DNA of 64,000 nt from Rehmannia glutinosa (GCA_016081115.2 CM071930.1:6243419-6307418), one strand, 5' to 3'. Positions 45,457 through 58,199 are shown, counted from the stretch's first letter. Program-made: numbers and translations. The notes: generated from the letters alone by a model not told the origin.

Positions 45457-48400
45457 ATGAGTTGTTTTAACTGGAACTGTCGGGGGCTTGGGAACCCCCA
45501 GACAGTTCAAGTTCTTACGCGAGACATCAGAAGAAAAGATCCTACTATTGTTTTTCTTATGGAAACAAAGTTACTCAGTCCAGAAGTTAGTAAAATTTGC
45601 GACAAAATTGGATTCTCTAATTTCTTTGCAGTCGAATGCGATATGAGGAATGGTGGTCGACGTGGCGGGCTATGTCTTATGTGGAAGGATTCACTCCAAA
45701 TCACAGTGATGTATCACTCCCTCCATGCTATTGATGTAATGGTAAATGGACAGTGGCGCTTCACATGAGTATATGGTTGGCCGGATGACCGAATGAAAAT
45801 GAATACATGGCAGCTCATCAAATCTCTGTACGCAAAGAATGACAACCCGTGGATATGTGTAGGGGATTTCAATGAGGTTCTCTATCATTCGGAAAAAATA
45901 GTGAGCAGACCAAAGGACGATTAAAAAATACAAGCTTTTCGGGTCACCTTATCGGAATGTAACCTTGATGATCTTGGCTATGAAGGGTTCATATGGACAA
46001 ATGGGCAGGAGGGACCGGACAACATCCAGGAACGACTTGATAGATGCATCACCAATATATCTTGGGTAAGCCAATTCCCACAATATAATGTCGAACACCT
46101 CGTACGCCTTTGCTCAGATCATTGTCCCCTCCTTTTAACGTGGGCAGCTACCAAAACAATCGGGCAGAAAAAAAGACAATGTATATTCCGATTCGAGAAA
46201 ATGTGGCTTCAAGATACCTCTTTCAAACCTTTTATCCAACAAACATGGAGTTCAACACCGCATAGCAATAAGCTGGAGTAGACTAAGGCCAAATTACACC
46301 AATTGGGCATATCTCTACTCCACTGGGAGTCGTCTCACTTTGGAATAATCAGAAAACAACTTGAATGTGCACATACACAATTAGAAAAACTACAAGCTCT
46401 ACCACCTAACGCGTCTCATATTTCAGCGGCTAAAGAAATGGAACAAAAAATACAGATACTTATGAGAAGGGAAGAAACTATGTGGTTTCAACGAGCCCGT
46501 GCGAACTAGATAAATGATGAGGATAAAAACACGGCTTACTTCCATAAAGTAGCCAGCGGCCGAAAACAATGCAACTCCATTGATAAAATTATGGACGCCA
46601 CTGGCGCATGGGTGGAAGACCAAGAAGTTGTTGCTCGTGTGCTGGAAAATTTTTATAAAGACTTATTTACTTCAACTACTGCAACGAATTTCAATAGGGC
46701 ATTGGATGCTATAAATTCTCGAATTCCGGATGAACTCATGGCTGAATTAGACGCACCTTTTACTGAGTCAGAGATAGTCACTGCACTTTCTCAGATGCAC
46801 CCTACAAAGGCCCCTGGGCCCGACGGTATGCCAGCTTTATTTTTCCAATAATTCTGGTCCACAATTAAGCATGACAGTGTCGCCACCATCCTAAATATCC
46901 TTAACCACAATGTTGACCCTTCAATCCTTAACCATACCCACATCATCCTTATTCCTAAAAAGAAAAACCCAACCCTCCCAAGTGAATTTAGGCCCATTAG
47001 TCTAAGCAATGTGATCTTTAGAATCATAACAAAAGTCATTGCCAATAGATTAAAACACGCTCTTCCCCATGTTATCCATCTATGTCAATCGACATTTGTT
47101 CCTGGCTGATTAATAACTGATAATGCCCTTCTAGCCTTCGAAATTTTCCATGCCATGAAAACCAATACCGCAATCAAAAAAGGTTCCTTCGCACTCAAAT
47201 TAGATATGAGCAAGGCCTATGATCGAATTGAGTGGGACTTCCTACATAGAGTCATATTTCGCACATGTCTTCCTAGCCATCTTATTTCCATTATCATGCG
47301 TTGTGTATCTACAGTTTCATATTCTGTGCTTACTAATAGTATCCCCATATTTATTTTTGTTCTATGCAGATGCCTTCTCCTCACTTATCAGACAAGCGAA
47401 AACAGTAGGAAGAATCCACGGTATTAGAATCTGTCGACAGGCCCCTCCAGTATCGCACCTCTTTTTCACGGACGACAGTATAATATCTGGCCGAGCAACC
47501 TCGAATGAAATTCATGAAATCCAAAACATCATCACAATGTACGGGGAAGCATCGGGGCAAAGGGTAAACTTCGAGAAATCGGAAATTACTTTTAGCAAGG
47601 GACTAAGTCAGCTGCACGCAATGACATTAGCATCTCTATTAGGCGTACATGTGGTTGACAAATATCACATTTATCTGGGGTTGTCGGCATATGTAGGACT
47701 ATCCAAAAAAAGCATCTTTCAGGCACTAATTGACCGAGTGGGAAAAAAACTTAAAAACTGGAAGGCTATCACACTATCAACCGCGGGGAAAATGACGCTT
47801 TTAAAAAGTGTGGCACAAGCGATTCCAACATATATTATGAGTTGTTTCCAAATCCCACTCAAGTTTGTCATAAAATTAACTCCCTAATGGCAAATTTCTG
47901 ATGGGGACAAAAGAGAGATGAAATGAAAATACACTAGATCCAATGGAGAACGTTATGTAAGACAAAAGAGTGTGGTGGTTTTGGCTTCAGAGACTTGGCC
48001 ATTTTCAATAATGCCATGTTGGCTAAACAAGGTTGGAGATTGCTTCAAGATGACAACACGCTTTTGGTCGCACTTAAAAGCACGCGATACCCTAACGGGG
48101 ATTTTCTAACCGCTACAATAGGATATAACCCAAGTTTCACCTAGCGAAGTATTGTAACGGGTAGAGAAATCATCCGAAAAGGTGGTAGACGGTTGATAGG
48201 GGACGAGAATTCAATACGAGTTTGGAAAGACCCCTAGCTTCCATCCCGCATCAACTTTTGACCTGATTCATCACGTGGGGATTGGCCGGAGGATATGATG
48301 GTGAAAGACTTATTTCATGTTGACAGGGGTGAGTGGAATGTCGAGTTAGTGCACCAAATTCTTACACAAGATGACGCACGGGATATCCTTAACATTCCCC

Positions 48401-49503
48401 TTTCGCAATTTCTGGTGCGAGGATCGCTGGGCGTGGCACTTTACGGCGAATGGTCATTATAGTGTTATATCAGGCTATAAGGTGGGACTGGCGATGGATA
48501 CCCGCTTTACACATCGCCCTAACCTCTCGGGGAACAAAGATCGCAATTTGGAAATGGATAAGGAGATTGCCTATTCCACCCAAAGTGTAAATATTATTGT
48601 GAAAGATATTTCATAATATTTTGCCGGTCCGCACGACCTGATACGAAGAAAAGCGGTCCCCATCCATATTGTGAACGATGCGGCGAAAACGTTGAAACAA
48701 TTGAACATGCACTACGCGATTGTCCGTTGAGCTCTTTCTTTTGGCGTGCATCCCCTCTTCGTTTAGACCCGACCACCACCACACAACTCGCGTCCATGCT
48801 GACTTCACACAGGAAGTTATCAATCTTAATAATGACGAGGCGAGCTCACTTTTTGTAATGCTTTTATGGGCTTTGTGGTATGCGAGAAATAGTAAAATGT
48901 TCCAAGGTAAAGAATTATCGCATAATGACTGTTTTTCGCTAGCATTGAGATGCTTACAGGAGTACCAAACCTCCAATAACGGGGTAGGCGCCAAAACAGG
49001 GATCGACAAGTGCTCTAAGTGGAAACGCCAGAAAAGGGGTCGTCAAGACCAACACAGACGCACCCGTAATCCGCGGCGAAGGTTCAAGCATCGGAGTGGT
49101 AATTCGAACACACAAAGGGGACGTCCTCAAAGCTTTAGCCCATAAATTCCACCAATAATTCACAGTCGAAGTCATGGAAGCCATAGCATGTAGATCGAGT
49201 CTTAATCTTGCAAAAAAACTCAAACTCGATCGAATCGAGTTGGAAACTGATTGCAGGCTACTAGTACAGACGTACCGACATCAGTAGGGAAATCTCACAT
49301 ACCTCGGCAGTGTGGTAGATGACATACGAACACTCACCATCCAGTTCAACTCCTGCATGATCAACCATATTCCTCAAACGGTGAATTTAATGGTTCATTA
49401 CCTAGCTAGATTTGCTTTCTCAAATTCTAGTTGTAATTCTTATTCTGGTTGTTTTCCTCATGAACTCATGCATCTCATTCCTACTGATGAGAGATTTTCG
49501 TAA
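45457..49503 (+). pseudogene. LINE ORF2: endonuclease, reverse transcriptase, RNase H, broken
   Basis: The start MSCFNWNCRGLGNPQTVQVL opens the endonuclease (Asn in NWNCRG, Glu in FLMETKL). It continues in another frame near 45850 (WICVGDFNEVL). RT motifs are KAPGPDGMPALFFQ (46800-46850), LKLDMSKAYDRIEWDFL (47193-47243) and the catalytic FTDDS near 47462-47480 with Thr in place of the usual Ala. About 25 codons that normally hold the RGLRQGDPL segment are missing near 47340. A zinc-binding reverse-transcriptase region follows at about 48380-48720. RNase H lies near 49020-49290 (GSSIGVVIRTHKGD, LELETDC-like). It performs target-primed reverse transcription. Confidence 0.85.
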
Positions 49504-49535
49504 TATTAATGAAGTTTTTTTCCGTCAAAAAAAAA

Positions 49536-50004
49536 GAGGATATTTGACCCTTTTGGATTGAACTTTTTTTTTTGGGATTGCCACTTTTGGATTTTAAATT
49601 GTTACATTTTTTAACTATTATCGTCTGGGCCTTCTATTGACAGCCTTGATTAGTATTAAGGCCCATTTGGTGTAAATTGTAGATGTTGACGCTCCAGCCA
49701 ACCCCAGATCATGTTTATGAGCTTGGGGCCCAATGAGTACAGTCCACATAAGCACAAAGTGAGTAATTTATTTCATGTTTTTGGATAACTAACAATTTGT
49801 GAAATTCCTTTGGCAAAATACGTGTACTCCTTACTAATACAAACAATATAATTACTATATCGGTTCTCTAAAAAACAAAACTGAAAAATAGCAACTTTGG
49901 GTTATTTGCAAAAACTACTATTTTTCAATATTAAATTCCTAAATCACTTGGGATAAGTGGTCAGACTTTACTATTATTTCCCACTAATTTCTGAAAGTCC
50001 GTTA
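49536..50004. other. Intergenic DNA without a gene
   Basis: AT-rich with short T-runs. I see no frame, repeat or element border apart from the flanking ones. Confidence 0.5.
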
Positions 50005-51817
50005 ATAAATTATGAGCAGGTCTCTTGTGAGACCGTCTCATGGATCTATATCCATGAGACGGATCTATCCAGCCCAAACCCGGGTTCATAAACCCACTCC
50101 TCCCAAAAAGGAAAAAAAAGCCACTGACGCACTATTTTGTTTGGATATATATGAAACACGAGTCACTGGCATCAACCACGTAAAGCACAACCATAACAAC
50201 TCAAAAATAATTTATTATGGATTAAAAGGTACAACGTCTTGGTCCCAGCACCATCATCCATTAATATGCAAAAGAAGGAAAAAAACTAATTTTTGTTCCA
50301 ATGTGAGTTTTCATGCTAATCCCAGACCCCAATAAACCTTTATCAGATTTAAATAAGAATAATACTGAAAAACCTCTCTAATTTTCTTTTTAAATAATTA
50401 GTAGTTATAAATTATAAAATCTTTTAAACTACTGGTGAGAGAAAGGATCTTGCACGAGGAAGTAGATAATGTATATGCTTAGATCAACTTCATAAATTAC
50501 ATCCTTAGTGATTATCATTTGATATTAAAATGTGATAAAAAAATGATACTTTTAACCTAAAAATCGATACATTTTGGACAAAAAATGATACTTTAATAAG
50601 ATGATGCTTCTGCAATTTTATATTCTTTCATAATTATTTATAAATATAAAGTGATACTTTTAATTAATACATTGATACTTTTTCGACCCAAAGTAATACT
50701 TTAATTAGGTAATACTTCTGCAATTTTATGTTCTTACTTTCATAAATCTTTTGAAACAAAAGTGATACTTTTAACCCAGAAATCGATACCTTTTGGACAA
50801 AAAATGATACCTTAATAAGATGATACTTCAACAAATTTATATTCTTTCATAATCATTTACAATAGAAAGTGATACTTTTAATTAAAAAATCGATACTTTT
50901 CACCAGAAAGTGATACTTTAATTAATTAATACTCCTGTAATTTTATGTTATCACTTTTATAAATCTTTTGAAACAAAAAATGGTACTTTAAACCCAAAAA
51001 TCGATACTTTTTGAATAAAAAATAATACTTTAATAAAGTGATACTTCTTCAATTTTATGTTCTTTCATAACTATTTATAATAAAAATGATACTTTTAATC
51101 CAAAAACTGATACTTTGTGAACAAAAAGTGATACTTTTCAATTGATGGTTCTATTTAATAAAATTTTCTAAGGCCACAGTGTAACTCCATAACTAATGAA
51201 ACCTGAAATCATTAAATTCCAAGACATCATTTCTCACTGGTATATTCGGTCCAAGAAAACTTTCACATGCTCTCCGCATATCTCATTCCTAACATATGCA
51301 CACACTAAACTAGACAATGAAAAAACATTGCGCTCAAACATTTCGTCAAACAGCTCGTATGCATCATTAAACCTCGCGAAAACAACCTACATATTAATCA
51401 AGGAATTAGCTTCGTATAGATTCAACAGATACCATCCCATGAACAATCTGCCCATATACAACTGATTCTTTGTGAGCACATGAAGTCATAACAAAAACAT
51501 AAAACACTAATGGCCCATGGTGACATTAGTCGATAGTGAAAGATTCTCGAAAAGTTAAAAGGACTTTTGAGTGAAGTAGCAGTGGATGAGTGAAGTAGCA
51601 ATGGAGATTGATTTCAGAGATCAGAGGGCGGTTGCGTAGAAGTCGAGAAAGCGATCTTCTGGAGATTTGGGTGAAAGCAAGGAGTTGTATTGGATGGTTC
51701 GGTCAACTCCCAAAAAATTACAAAATTACCACAGTGGGTTTGGATTTGGGTCATGGAGCTCCGTCTCACGGATTAGATCCGTGAGACGGTCTCATATAAG
51801 CTTTTGTGATAAATTAT
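50005..51817. mobile_element. Non-autonomous MULE with GTGAGACCGTCTCA hairpin ends
   Basis: A perfect 9-bp ATAAATTAT at 50005-50013 and 51809-51817 flanks 1795 bp. The ends GAGCAGGTCTCTTGTGAGAC and (reverse complement) CACAAAAGCTTATATGAGAC align without gaps and continue with CGTCTCA(T/C)GGATC. Each end forms its own near-perfect palindrome (50031-50060 and 51764-51792), so each terminus can form a hairpin. It is related to the element at 14602-15944. No coding frame is present. Confidence 0.85.
50520..51145 (+). repeat. Tandem array of GATACTTTTAA-type units
   Basis: GATACTTT or a near variant occurs about 20 times. A higher-order unit of about 115-120 bp (GTGATACTTTTAACCCAAAA ... TTCTTTCATAATTATTTATA) is repeated about five times. 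It fills the centre of the MULE and resembles in style, not in sequence, the ACTAATAC array at 15110-15835. Confidence 0.75.
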
Positions 51818-52070
51818 AGTGCTTATATATTCAGCCTAATTATAAGAATTTGCATTACTTGAACCAAAAAATATGAAAATGTTGTAAGAAAGAAACTCAG
51901 GCCCATCAAAAAGTAGAAAACATGTCCAAGAAGCCTCAAATAAGAATATGGGAAGCCCATCATTTTTGGTATAGGCCTATCGGGCAACATAGCATGGGTA
52001 ACCCTAGGGAATGTTTGCAAACACTTAAAAGAAGTGATGATCAGCTTTTAGGTGGAAAAAGAATCACATT

Positions 52071-52284
52071 TTTTTTTTTGGAGCAAATCTCATTTTACCT
52101 CTTATAGTCTCATTGAATATCACTTAATTTTATTGTACTTTCAATTGTATCACTTTACCTCCTTGTACTACCAATTTCTATCACTTTACCCCATTATACA
52201 ATTAAAATATCATTTAATCCTCCAGTTTATTTATTAAATAACCTAATTATCCATACTATTATTTTAATTTAACGATGCCATCAA

Positions 52285-52326
<42 letters not shown>

Positions 52327-53006
52327 GAAAACTTATTTGCTAGTTATTAAAATTAATATAGTTCCTATTAAATAACTATATTGTATGTTATTTTAAGCAA
52401 ACTATATATTCATATATTCTTTTAATAATAAATCTAAAAATTATGTATTATATAGTAAATTAATGTTTTGTATTCAACATATTAATCACTAAAATGACTA
52501 TTTTTTTCTATTTAACATAGTTTTTATTTATGATTATTGAATAAATAATTTAAAAATTACTAATAATATTTCACACATTTAATAAATTTGTATTATATAT
52601 TATATAATTTTAAGGTTATGATGAAAAATAAATTAAAATGTATAAATGTATTAGTTAATAAAAATAGTCTATTATATATTAATTTAATAGGGACTATATT
52701 AAAGTTAAGTAATTAGCAACTAAATGTAAAATGTAATAGATTTAATATTAAGCGTCAATTAATCAAGTTGTGAAAATTAATTTATCAAATAAATACAAGT
52801 TTATTAATATTAAATACTTTTAAAATAATTTTGTTATTTTAATAAAAGTAATAGGTAAGGATAAAATGGTCATTTTTGAGTATATGAGCATAAAATAATA
52901 TTTTAAAAACATAAGGAGTAAAGTAATACTAATTAAGAGTATAAAGAGGTAAAGTGATACAATTGAGAGTATATAAGGGGGCAAAGTGAGATTTACCTTT
53001 TTTTTT
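52071..53006. mobile_element. MULE-like element with repeat-built inverted arms
   Basis: The left end GGAGCAAATCTCATTTTACC (52080) and the right end in reverse complement GGTAAATCTCACTTTGCCCC (52997) continue into arms made of about 30-bp units of the form ATCACTTTACCTCCTTGTAC. The flanks are T-runs on both sides, so a 9-bp duplication cannot be judged. The AT-rich core includes an (AT)n run at 52288-52321. No frame is coding. Confidence 0.6.
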
Positions 53007-53992
53007 TTTTTTTTTTCAATATTTCCTTGTATCAATTATTGCTTTTTTGTGAGCCATTTTTATGTTAGAGATAATTACAAAAACTACTATGTAGATTTAG
53101 GCTAACTATACAAAAACCTCCACTTATATTTCAAAATTACAAATACCCCTTAAGGGTAATGAAAAATATAGTCTTAGTTAAGGTGAAATACACACTCACA
53201 AAAACAAAAACAAAAAAGTGAGGAAGGACTGAATTTGAAAATTCAGAATATTTTTTCCTACATAAAAAATGAAGTCTAGCTGGATATAATTAACTAGAAC
53301 AAAAACATGATGGAAAGTAGAATCGGGTCTCATAACAGATTTGTATCCTATAAATAATGTTGAGCCGATTAGTATAATGAACGGGCCCGTTAACTTTAAG
53401 ATTATTATAAGGTATAATTTCACTTTTCATACCCAATCTATACCCTAATTTCCCTTTTGATACCCCTGTTTTCAACCTAATCAAGATTGGTACCCAATGT
53501 TCACAAAATTAATCGTATTTGGTACCTTTCCGTTAACTCTCCGTTAACTCTAACTTGATTTAACCTGTTATAGCGGGTTTCTTCTTAGAACAATCTTTCA
53601 ATTTCAGTACCTAATGTTTTATGAATAATCTCTTCCAGTACCCATACTTTACTTCTGCTACAATAATGGAAATAGTCCATTACGACCATATCAGGCCCAA
53701 CATGCTTCAGTAAAATTAATAGATCCCATAAAATTCATACCTCTTTTGACCGAAACACCGCCGGGTTAAGTGGTTCACAACGCCACAGGTCGGAAAATTC
53801 CGCCCGGATCGTTTGACAAACGACTCCTCACTTTGTTCAACCTCACCTCGGGGAAGATGATTTGCAAGTTATCCGGCCCTTCAAAGACTGCTAAGCACAA
53901 CCTGGTTCGTTTCCTACTCCGGCGTAAAAGTATTTCTTCAAAGGGATAGATCAATAGAACACTATGAACACATGTTGAACAAAAGCCTTTAT

Positions 53993-54021
53993 TTTATTAA
54001 GAACTTAAAGAAAAATTTATT
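53993..54021 (-). terminator. Viral polyadenylation signals (copy B)
   Basis: AATAAA on the minus strand at 53993-53998 and 54016-54021, matching the cluster in copy A. Confidence 0.5.
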
Positions 54022-54203
54022 ACATTAGTAATCTCCTTTTGGGAGGAGAAAAATTGTTTAGCCTCTCATTATTGAGGCTTGCACTCGAAAATACATAAAT
54101 TTAAAAACTAAATACTCAAACTTATTACAAATTTTCACTCAGATTTTATTGTAAGAAAACTAAGGGAAATGTTCGATGTTCTCAGCTTCCTTCAAATCCT
54201 GCA

Positions 54204-54210
54204 TTTTATA
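54204..54210 (-). promoter_or_regulatory. Likely pregenomic-RNA TATA box (copy B)
   Basis: Minus-strand TATAAAA in the same CCTCTATAAAATGC context as copy A, downstream of the last ORF. Confidence 0.6.
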
Positions 54211-54360
54211 GAGGTAAGTCCGGACTTCAAAGGCAGACTTCAAATCTCGCTGATATATATGACATCATTGCTTACGTCATATCCCACATTATTGCCTCGC
54301 CAGCTGGTTTTCTTTTTCTCCCGCGTGACTCAGCCCATGTGATGTTTGTCGGGGAATCTT

Positions 54361-55290
54361 TTAAAAATTTGGTTTACGTGGTCCCCGAGGATAACGCGTC
54401 TTGTGAGCTAGGCCCTTATCCTTTCTAGCTGCATGATCTTGTCGGTCGGGTTTGGGTTGGAATCCTTTCCCAAACTCGGGTTCCTTTTGTTCGGGGCATG
54501 CTTGACATATCCGGTCGACCCAACGGCCAATATGCGCCGTGTTACAGAATTTCTGGTAAGTTTCTTTGCTTGCCGGAATCTTGTTTTCCCAGAGAATTCT
54601 TCTTTTGGTCTCGAAGAGTTCTTCTGCAAATCCTGTGGTTGATCCAGTCATCGAATTCAAAAGGAAAGATCCATTCGCCGAATTTTGGAAGAACTTGAAT
54701 GGATATTTGACTTTGTTCATTACAGTTAGACAAACCCAAAGACCCCATGCTCGTCTTGTAGAAGCTTCGTCTTTAGAAAATGCTCCTACTAACACTGGTC
54801 CTTCTTCCGGTGAAGTTGCCTTAATGTATTTTAAAGCATTTCCATCCGGTCTTCTTAGCTTGATGAAATGAAAAGCTTCATTAAAGCCTTTCTTCGCTGG
54901 TTCAGGAGTTGCACTGATAAAATACAGTTCCAAAATATCACCTCTAGCCAAGTGTGGATTATTGGCCCAAGTCTCGTAAATTGCTTCCCCAATCCATTTC
55001 GGTAATTTTGAGATTTCTGGGAATCCTGGTGACACGGTATAGATTGAAGCTAAAGCTCCAAAAGTATACTATTCCTGTACTTCATTTGGATGACTTCCTG
55101 GTTTCATCCAAACTATGGGATACTTTCCTGAGATATCAACCATTGTTTTCTCTGGGTTAATACCTTGTCTTGTAACTAGTTTCTCCCATTGCCGCTGATA
55201 TACTTGCATAGGAGAAATCTTATTCTCGTCAGTTTGAACCTTAGATTTGCTGTCTCGTGGCCTAAGATTCAAATCTCCTCTTTACCCCCA
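54361..55290 (-). pseudogene. Downstream viral ORF of unknown role (copy B)
   Basis: The 224-codon frame 54361-55035 begins MSPGFPEISKLPKWIGEAIY. It continues upstream in another frame (55069-55272, MNLRPRDSKSKVQTDENKIS). Features are a globular middle (FNEAFHFIKLRRPDG, ARKDKGLAHKTRYPRGPR at the basic end) and a C-x4-H...C-x2-C cluster (FCNTAHIGRW ... ICQACPEQK) that could bind zinc. The position favours a transactivator/inclusion-body protein or a florendovirus-type ORF2; neither is proven by a motif. The start of the real ORF is probably near 55290 or further upstream. Confidence 0.5.
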
Positions 55291-55689
55291 GGAGGTCTTG
55301 GGTTGACTTGAAGACTCGGGTTGTGATACCTAGGAGCTTCAACATTGGGTCTGATTTGTACACCTCGGGGATGCATCACCCGCAACACTTGTGATTATGG
55401 TACTTGAATCTATAACCTCCGGGTTAGAGCCCCGTACTCTCTCGGCCCCTTTTTACACCGTAGGAGATGCGGCTGGAAGAGAGGCCTGCAGCGGCGCTAA
55501 GAACAATTGTCCTTGAGCGAACCGGGCATGCTCGTATTTGACTAGAAACGGATTTCTGGTCACTGTTGAAGTCGTCCGGCAACTTCTACATTGAGACGTA
55601 ACGCCCCAAAATCTCGTTCTAGACTCTCCATGTTTTCCCCGAGATGTCTTACTCGTTTAAGGACCTCGCAAATCCAACGCGTCCTTCCA

Positions 55690-56150
55690 TCTCGTGTCAA
55701 GAAATCTGCAAGAATATTTTCATGAGATTTTATAATGACAATATCATAATCATAATATTGACATTCAGCTAGCCATCTAAGTAATCGAGCCTTTTCTGGT
55801 TTTGATTCAATTTTATTTTTAGAAAAGCCTTGACACTTGAATTATCGATTTTAAAGTAAATTTCTTAGCCAAGAAAAATAACGGCCATTTTTTAAAAGCC
55901 TTTTCGATCGCAAAGAATTCTTTCTCGTTGATATGCCATCCGCTGTTTGCTTCACCGGGTGTGAATAAACCGCAATATCCGCATGGCACTTCTTCATTTG
56001 GTGTGACCTTAGTAAGAATCGCCGCTTCACCAATCATCATCCGGCATCTGTGTAAAGAACCATTCATCCTCGTCTTGGGGAATCGCAAGTTTTGGAAGCT
56101 TTTTACAAACTTCTTTAAGTTGCTTAATTCCTACTTGATATTCATCTTCC
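55690..56150 (-). pseudogene. Caulimovirid RNase H (copy B), broken
   Basis: Frame 55819-56088 contains KVTPNEEVPCGYCGLFTPGE, WHINEKEFFAIEKAFKKWPL (catalytic Glu) and LKSI in place of the LKID strand, showing a frame slip. The end ILADFLTRDG-like segment lies near 55690-55710. It is contiguous with RT. Confidence 0.7.
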
Positions 56151-56184
56151 CATTTGAATATCGCATCTTTTTTTAAGCAATGGG

Positions 56185-57330
56185 CTAAACACCTTTCGTA
56201 ATACGCTTGATTGTTAATGAACATCCCAAAAAATTAACAACTCCAAGAAAAGAAAACTCAAGCCGCTTCTTGTCTTTCGGTGTATCCGAAATCCTCCGTA
56301 TCTTTTCCACAATATGATTCTGTAGAATAATTCCAGATTCATCGATTTCAATTCCGAGGAATTCAATCTGTCTTGTCGCAATTACCGCCTTCTTCTCTGA
56401 AAGCACTAATCCTTCTTTGTGACAAACATCTGAAAATATCTCCAAATGTTTGAGATGCTCCTTCATGTTCTTTGATGCGATAAGTATGTCATCAATATAC
56501 ACGAACATGAAACTAAAATAATCTTTGAATAGATTATCCATCTTTCTTTGATATATCTAGGGTGCGTTAGCCAATCTCATAGGCATCATGTTCCAAATAT
56601 AGTGTCCCCTGTGGTGTAGAGAAAGTCAGTAAACTTCTTACTTTCTTCCTCCATCTTAACGGTAGAATCCGGACTTGCAATCGAACTTTGAGAATATCTT
56701 GGCACCTTTGATACTGATTAACGGATGTTCTCTCTGCTTGGGATATAGTATCCGTCGAACTCCAAAATGTTATTAATCCCTTTGTAATTAATAACAAGTC
56801 TTCGCTTTCCTCTTTTGATTTCTCCATGGTTTCGACTAAGAATCCTGGAGGCTCTTTGTATGGAGAAACTCCTGGTGAAATTAACTTAAGGTCAAGATGT
56901 TCCTTAAGTATCTTCTGCATATCCTCACGATCCGCCTGGTTCATAAGGATTGGTTTGAATCTTACGAACTTGTACTCTTTTCCAGGTTTAACCTTTAAGG
57001 AAGCTTTAAGCTCGTTCTTATTCCACCAAGCCAAAGGATCTTCATTGTAATTCCTTTGGATCTTCTTCTTGATATCCTCGAGTGATATTTGTTCTTCTAG
57101 GGTCACGTCACTCTGCGGACTCTCCATTAGACTCATCCATAATTCTCGCAATGGCTCCCGAGTAACTTGTTCTTCTCCTTGTAGACGAATGAATACAAGT
57201 TATTATCCCATATCTTTTGATCCTTCCGATCGAACCAAATTGTCTATAGGATAATAAAGCTTCACCAAATTTCCTTCGATCCGCCATTTTTGGATTGCGA
57301 AGTTTGTCTTCATCACCACGCAACTGCGAA
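56185..57330 (-). pseudogene. Caulimovirid reverse transcriptase (copy B), broken
   Basis: Frame 56567-57151 has KASLKVKPGKEYKFVRFKPI, DREDMQKILKEHLDLKLISP and the GTLYLEHDAYEIG reading of the palm region. Frame 56185-56541 has the catalytic YIDD (56488-56499, in FMFVYIDDILIAS) and EGLVLSEKKAVIATRQIEFL, an LGIEIDESGI strand and the thumb. One stop and several frame changes separate the pieces. Sequence style (IDFLG-type motif, HIVEKI) is caulimovirid rather than Ty3/gypsy, and there is no integrase after RNase H. Confidence 0.85.
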
Positions 57331-57379
57331 AATTAATGGGCATTTTTCTCAAAATGCTTCCCGCGATCTCGGACAATAA

Positions 57380-58180
57380 TCTTATGATCACATAAGGTTG
57401 TCAAAATAAGTCTTCGCGTCTCGTTCTCTTGTGTGAACCGCTTGAATGTTTGCAGGAAATTGTTTCCCAAAGCAAAATATCTCGCACTGTATCATGGAAA
57501 TAGATTGGTGGCGTCTTTACTTTGTACCACGGGTACGCCCGCTCCTCCGATCATTATTTCGCTTGTTTATTTCCCGTTAAGGATAAGAATCCTTTTAGAG
57601 AAATCTCTTCCGCAATAGCTGGTAAATCTTCTTCAATTTCTTTAGGAAAAACATCCGGCTTTGCAAGACATATTCGCATTTGAATCAATATAGCGGCGAA
57701 ATACTACCTTGTATTCAAAGATATAACATTCCAATAGAAATGTATATGGAGAATGGACTAGTGGTCATACGATTCTATATCTTTTATTCGCCACATTGTA
57801 AACTCCATTCCGTCTTGTAATCTTTCCCAAGGTTTATGCTCCTCAAGAAATTCGATTCCCAAGTATTAATTGCGGGAATCTTTCCCGCAACTCCTGTGAT
57901 AGTAAGCTCAATTTCTCCTATCTTCAGGCTTCCTTGATACCTTCCAACGATTGGTTGTTGGAGATAATATAGAACATCACAAGGAAAAATGTTATCCTTT
58001 TGAGTGATGTCGAATATTACTTCAACCTCTCGCCATCCATTCTCGACATTTCGGCTCTCTCTTGTTTTAAAAACATCGGGGATGCGCCGAATCGTACTTG
58101 GTCTCCTTTCTTCCCAAACGGCCGCTACTCACCATTCTCGTCTTCTTTGGAAAGACATCCTTCTGTGCTCAACTCGAGAC
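57380..58180 (-). pseudogene. Caulimovirid protease region (copy B), broken
   Basis: This matches 9480-10180 of copy A. An I-D-S triplet on the minus strand lies near 57680-57690 with CKAG just after. Coding frames are very short here. The assignment depends on position between movement protein and RT. Confidence 0.4.
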
Positions 58181-58199
58181 TCGACTTTTGTTGAAGACT

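Larger units (their letters stand above)
43264..49535 (+). mobile_element. L1-type LINE, nearly full length, decayed
   Basis: The element has a C-rich 5' leader (about 43340-43800), ORF1 with a CCHC knuckle, ORF2 with endonuclease, RT, a zinc-binding region and RNase H, and a 3' end ATGAAGTTTTTTTCCGTC plus A9 ending at 49535. A possible imperfect target duplication is GAAGATATTT (43254-43263) against GAGGATATTT after the poly(A). The 5' border is uncertain. Stops and frame changes show it is inactive as read. Confidence 0.8.

Noticed and set aside
49018..49145. Arg-rich nuclear protein frame
   Set aside because: It is an out-of-phase reading of the LINE RNase H region.
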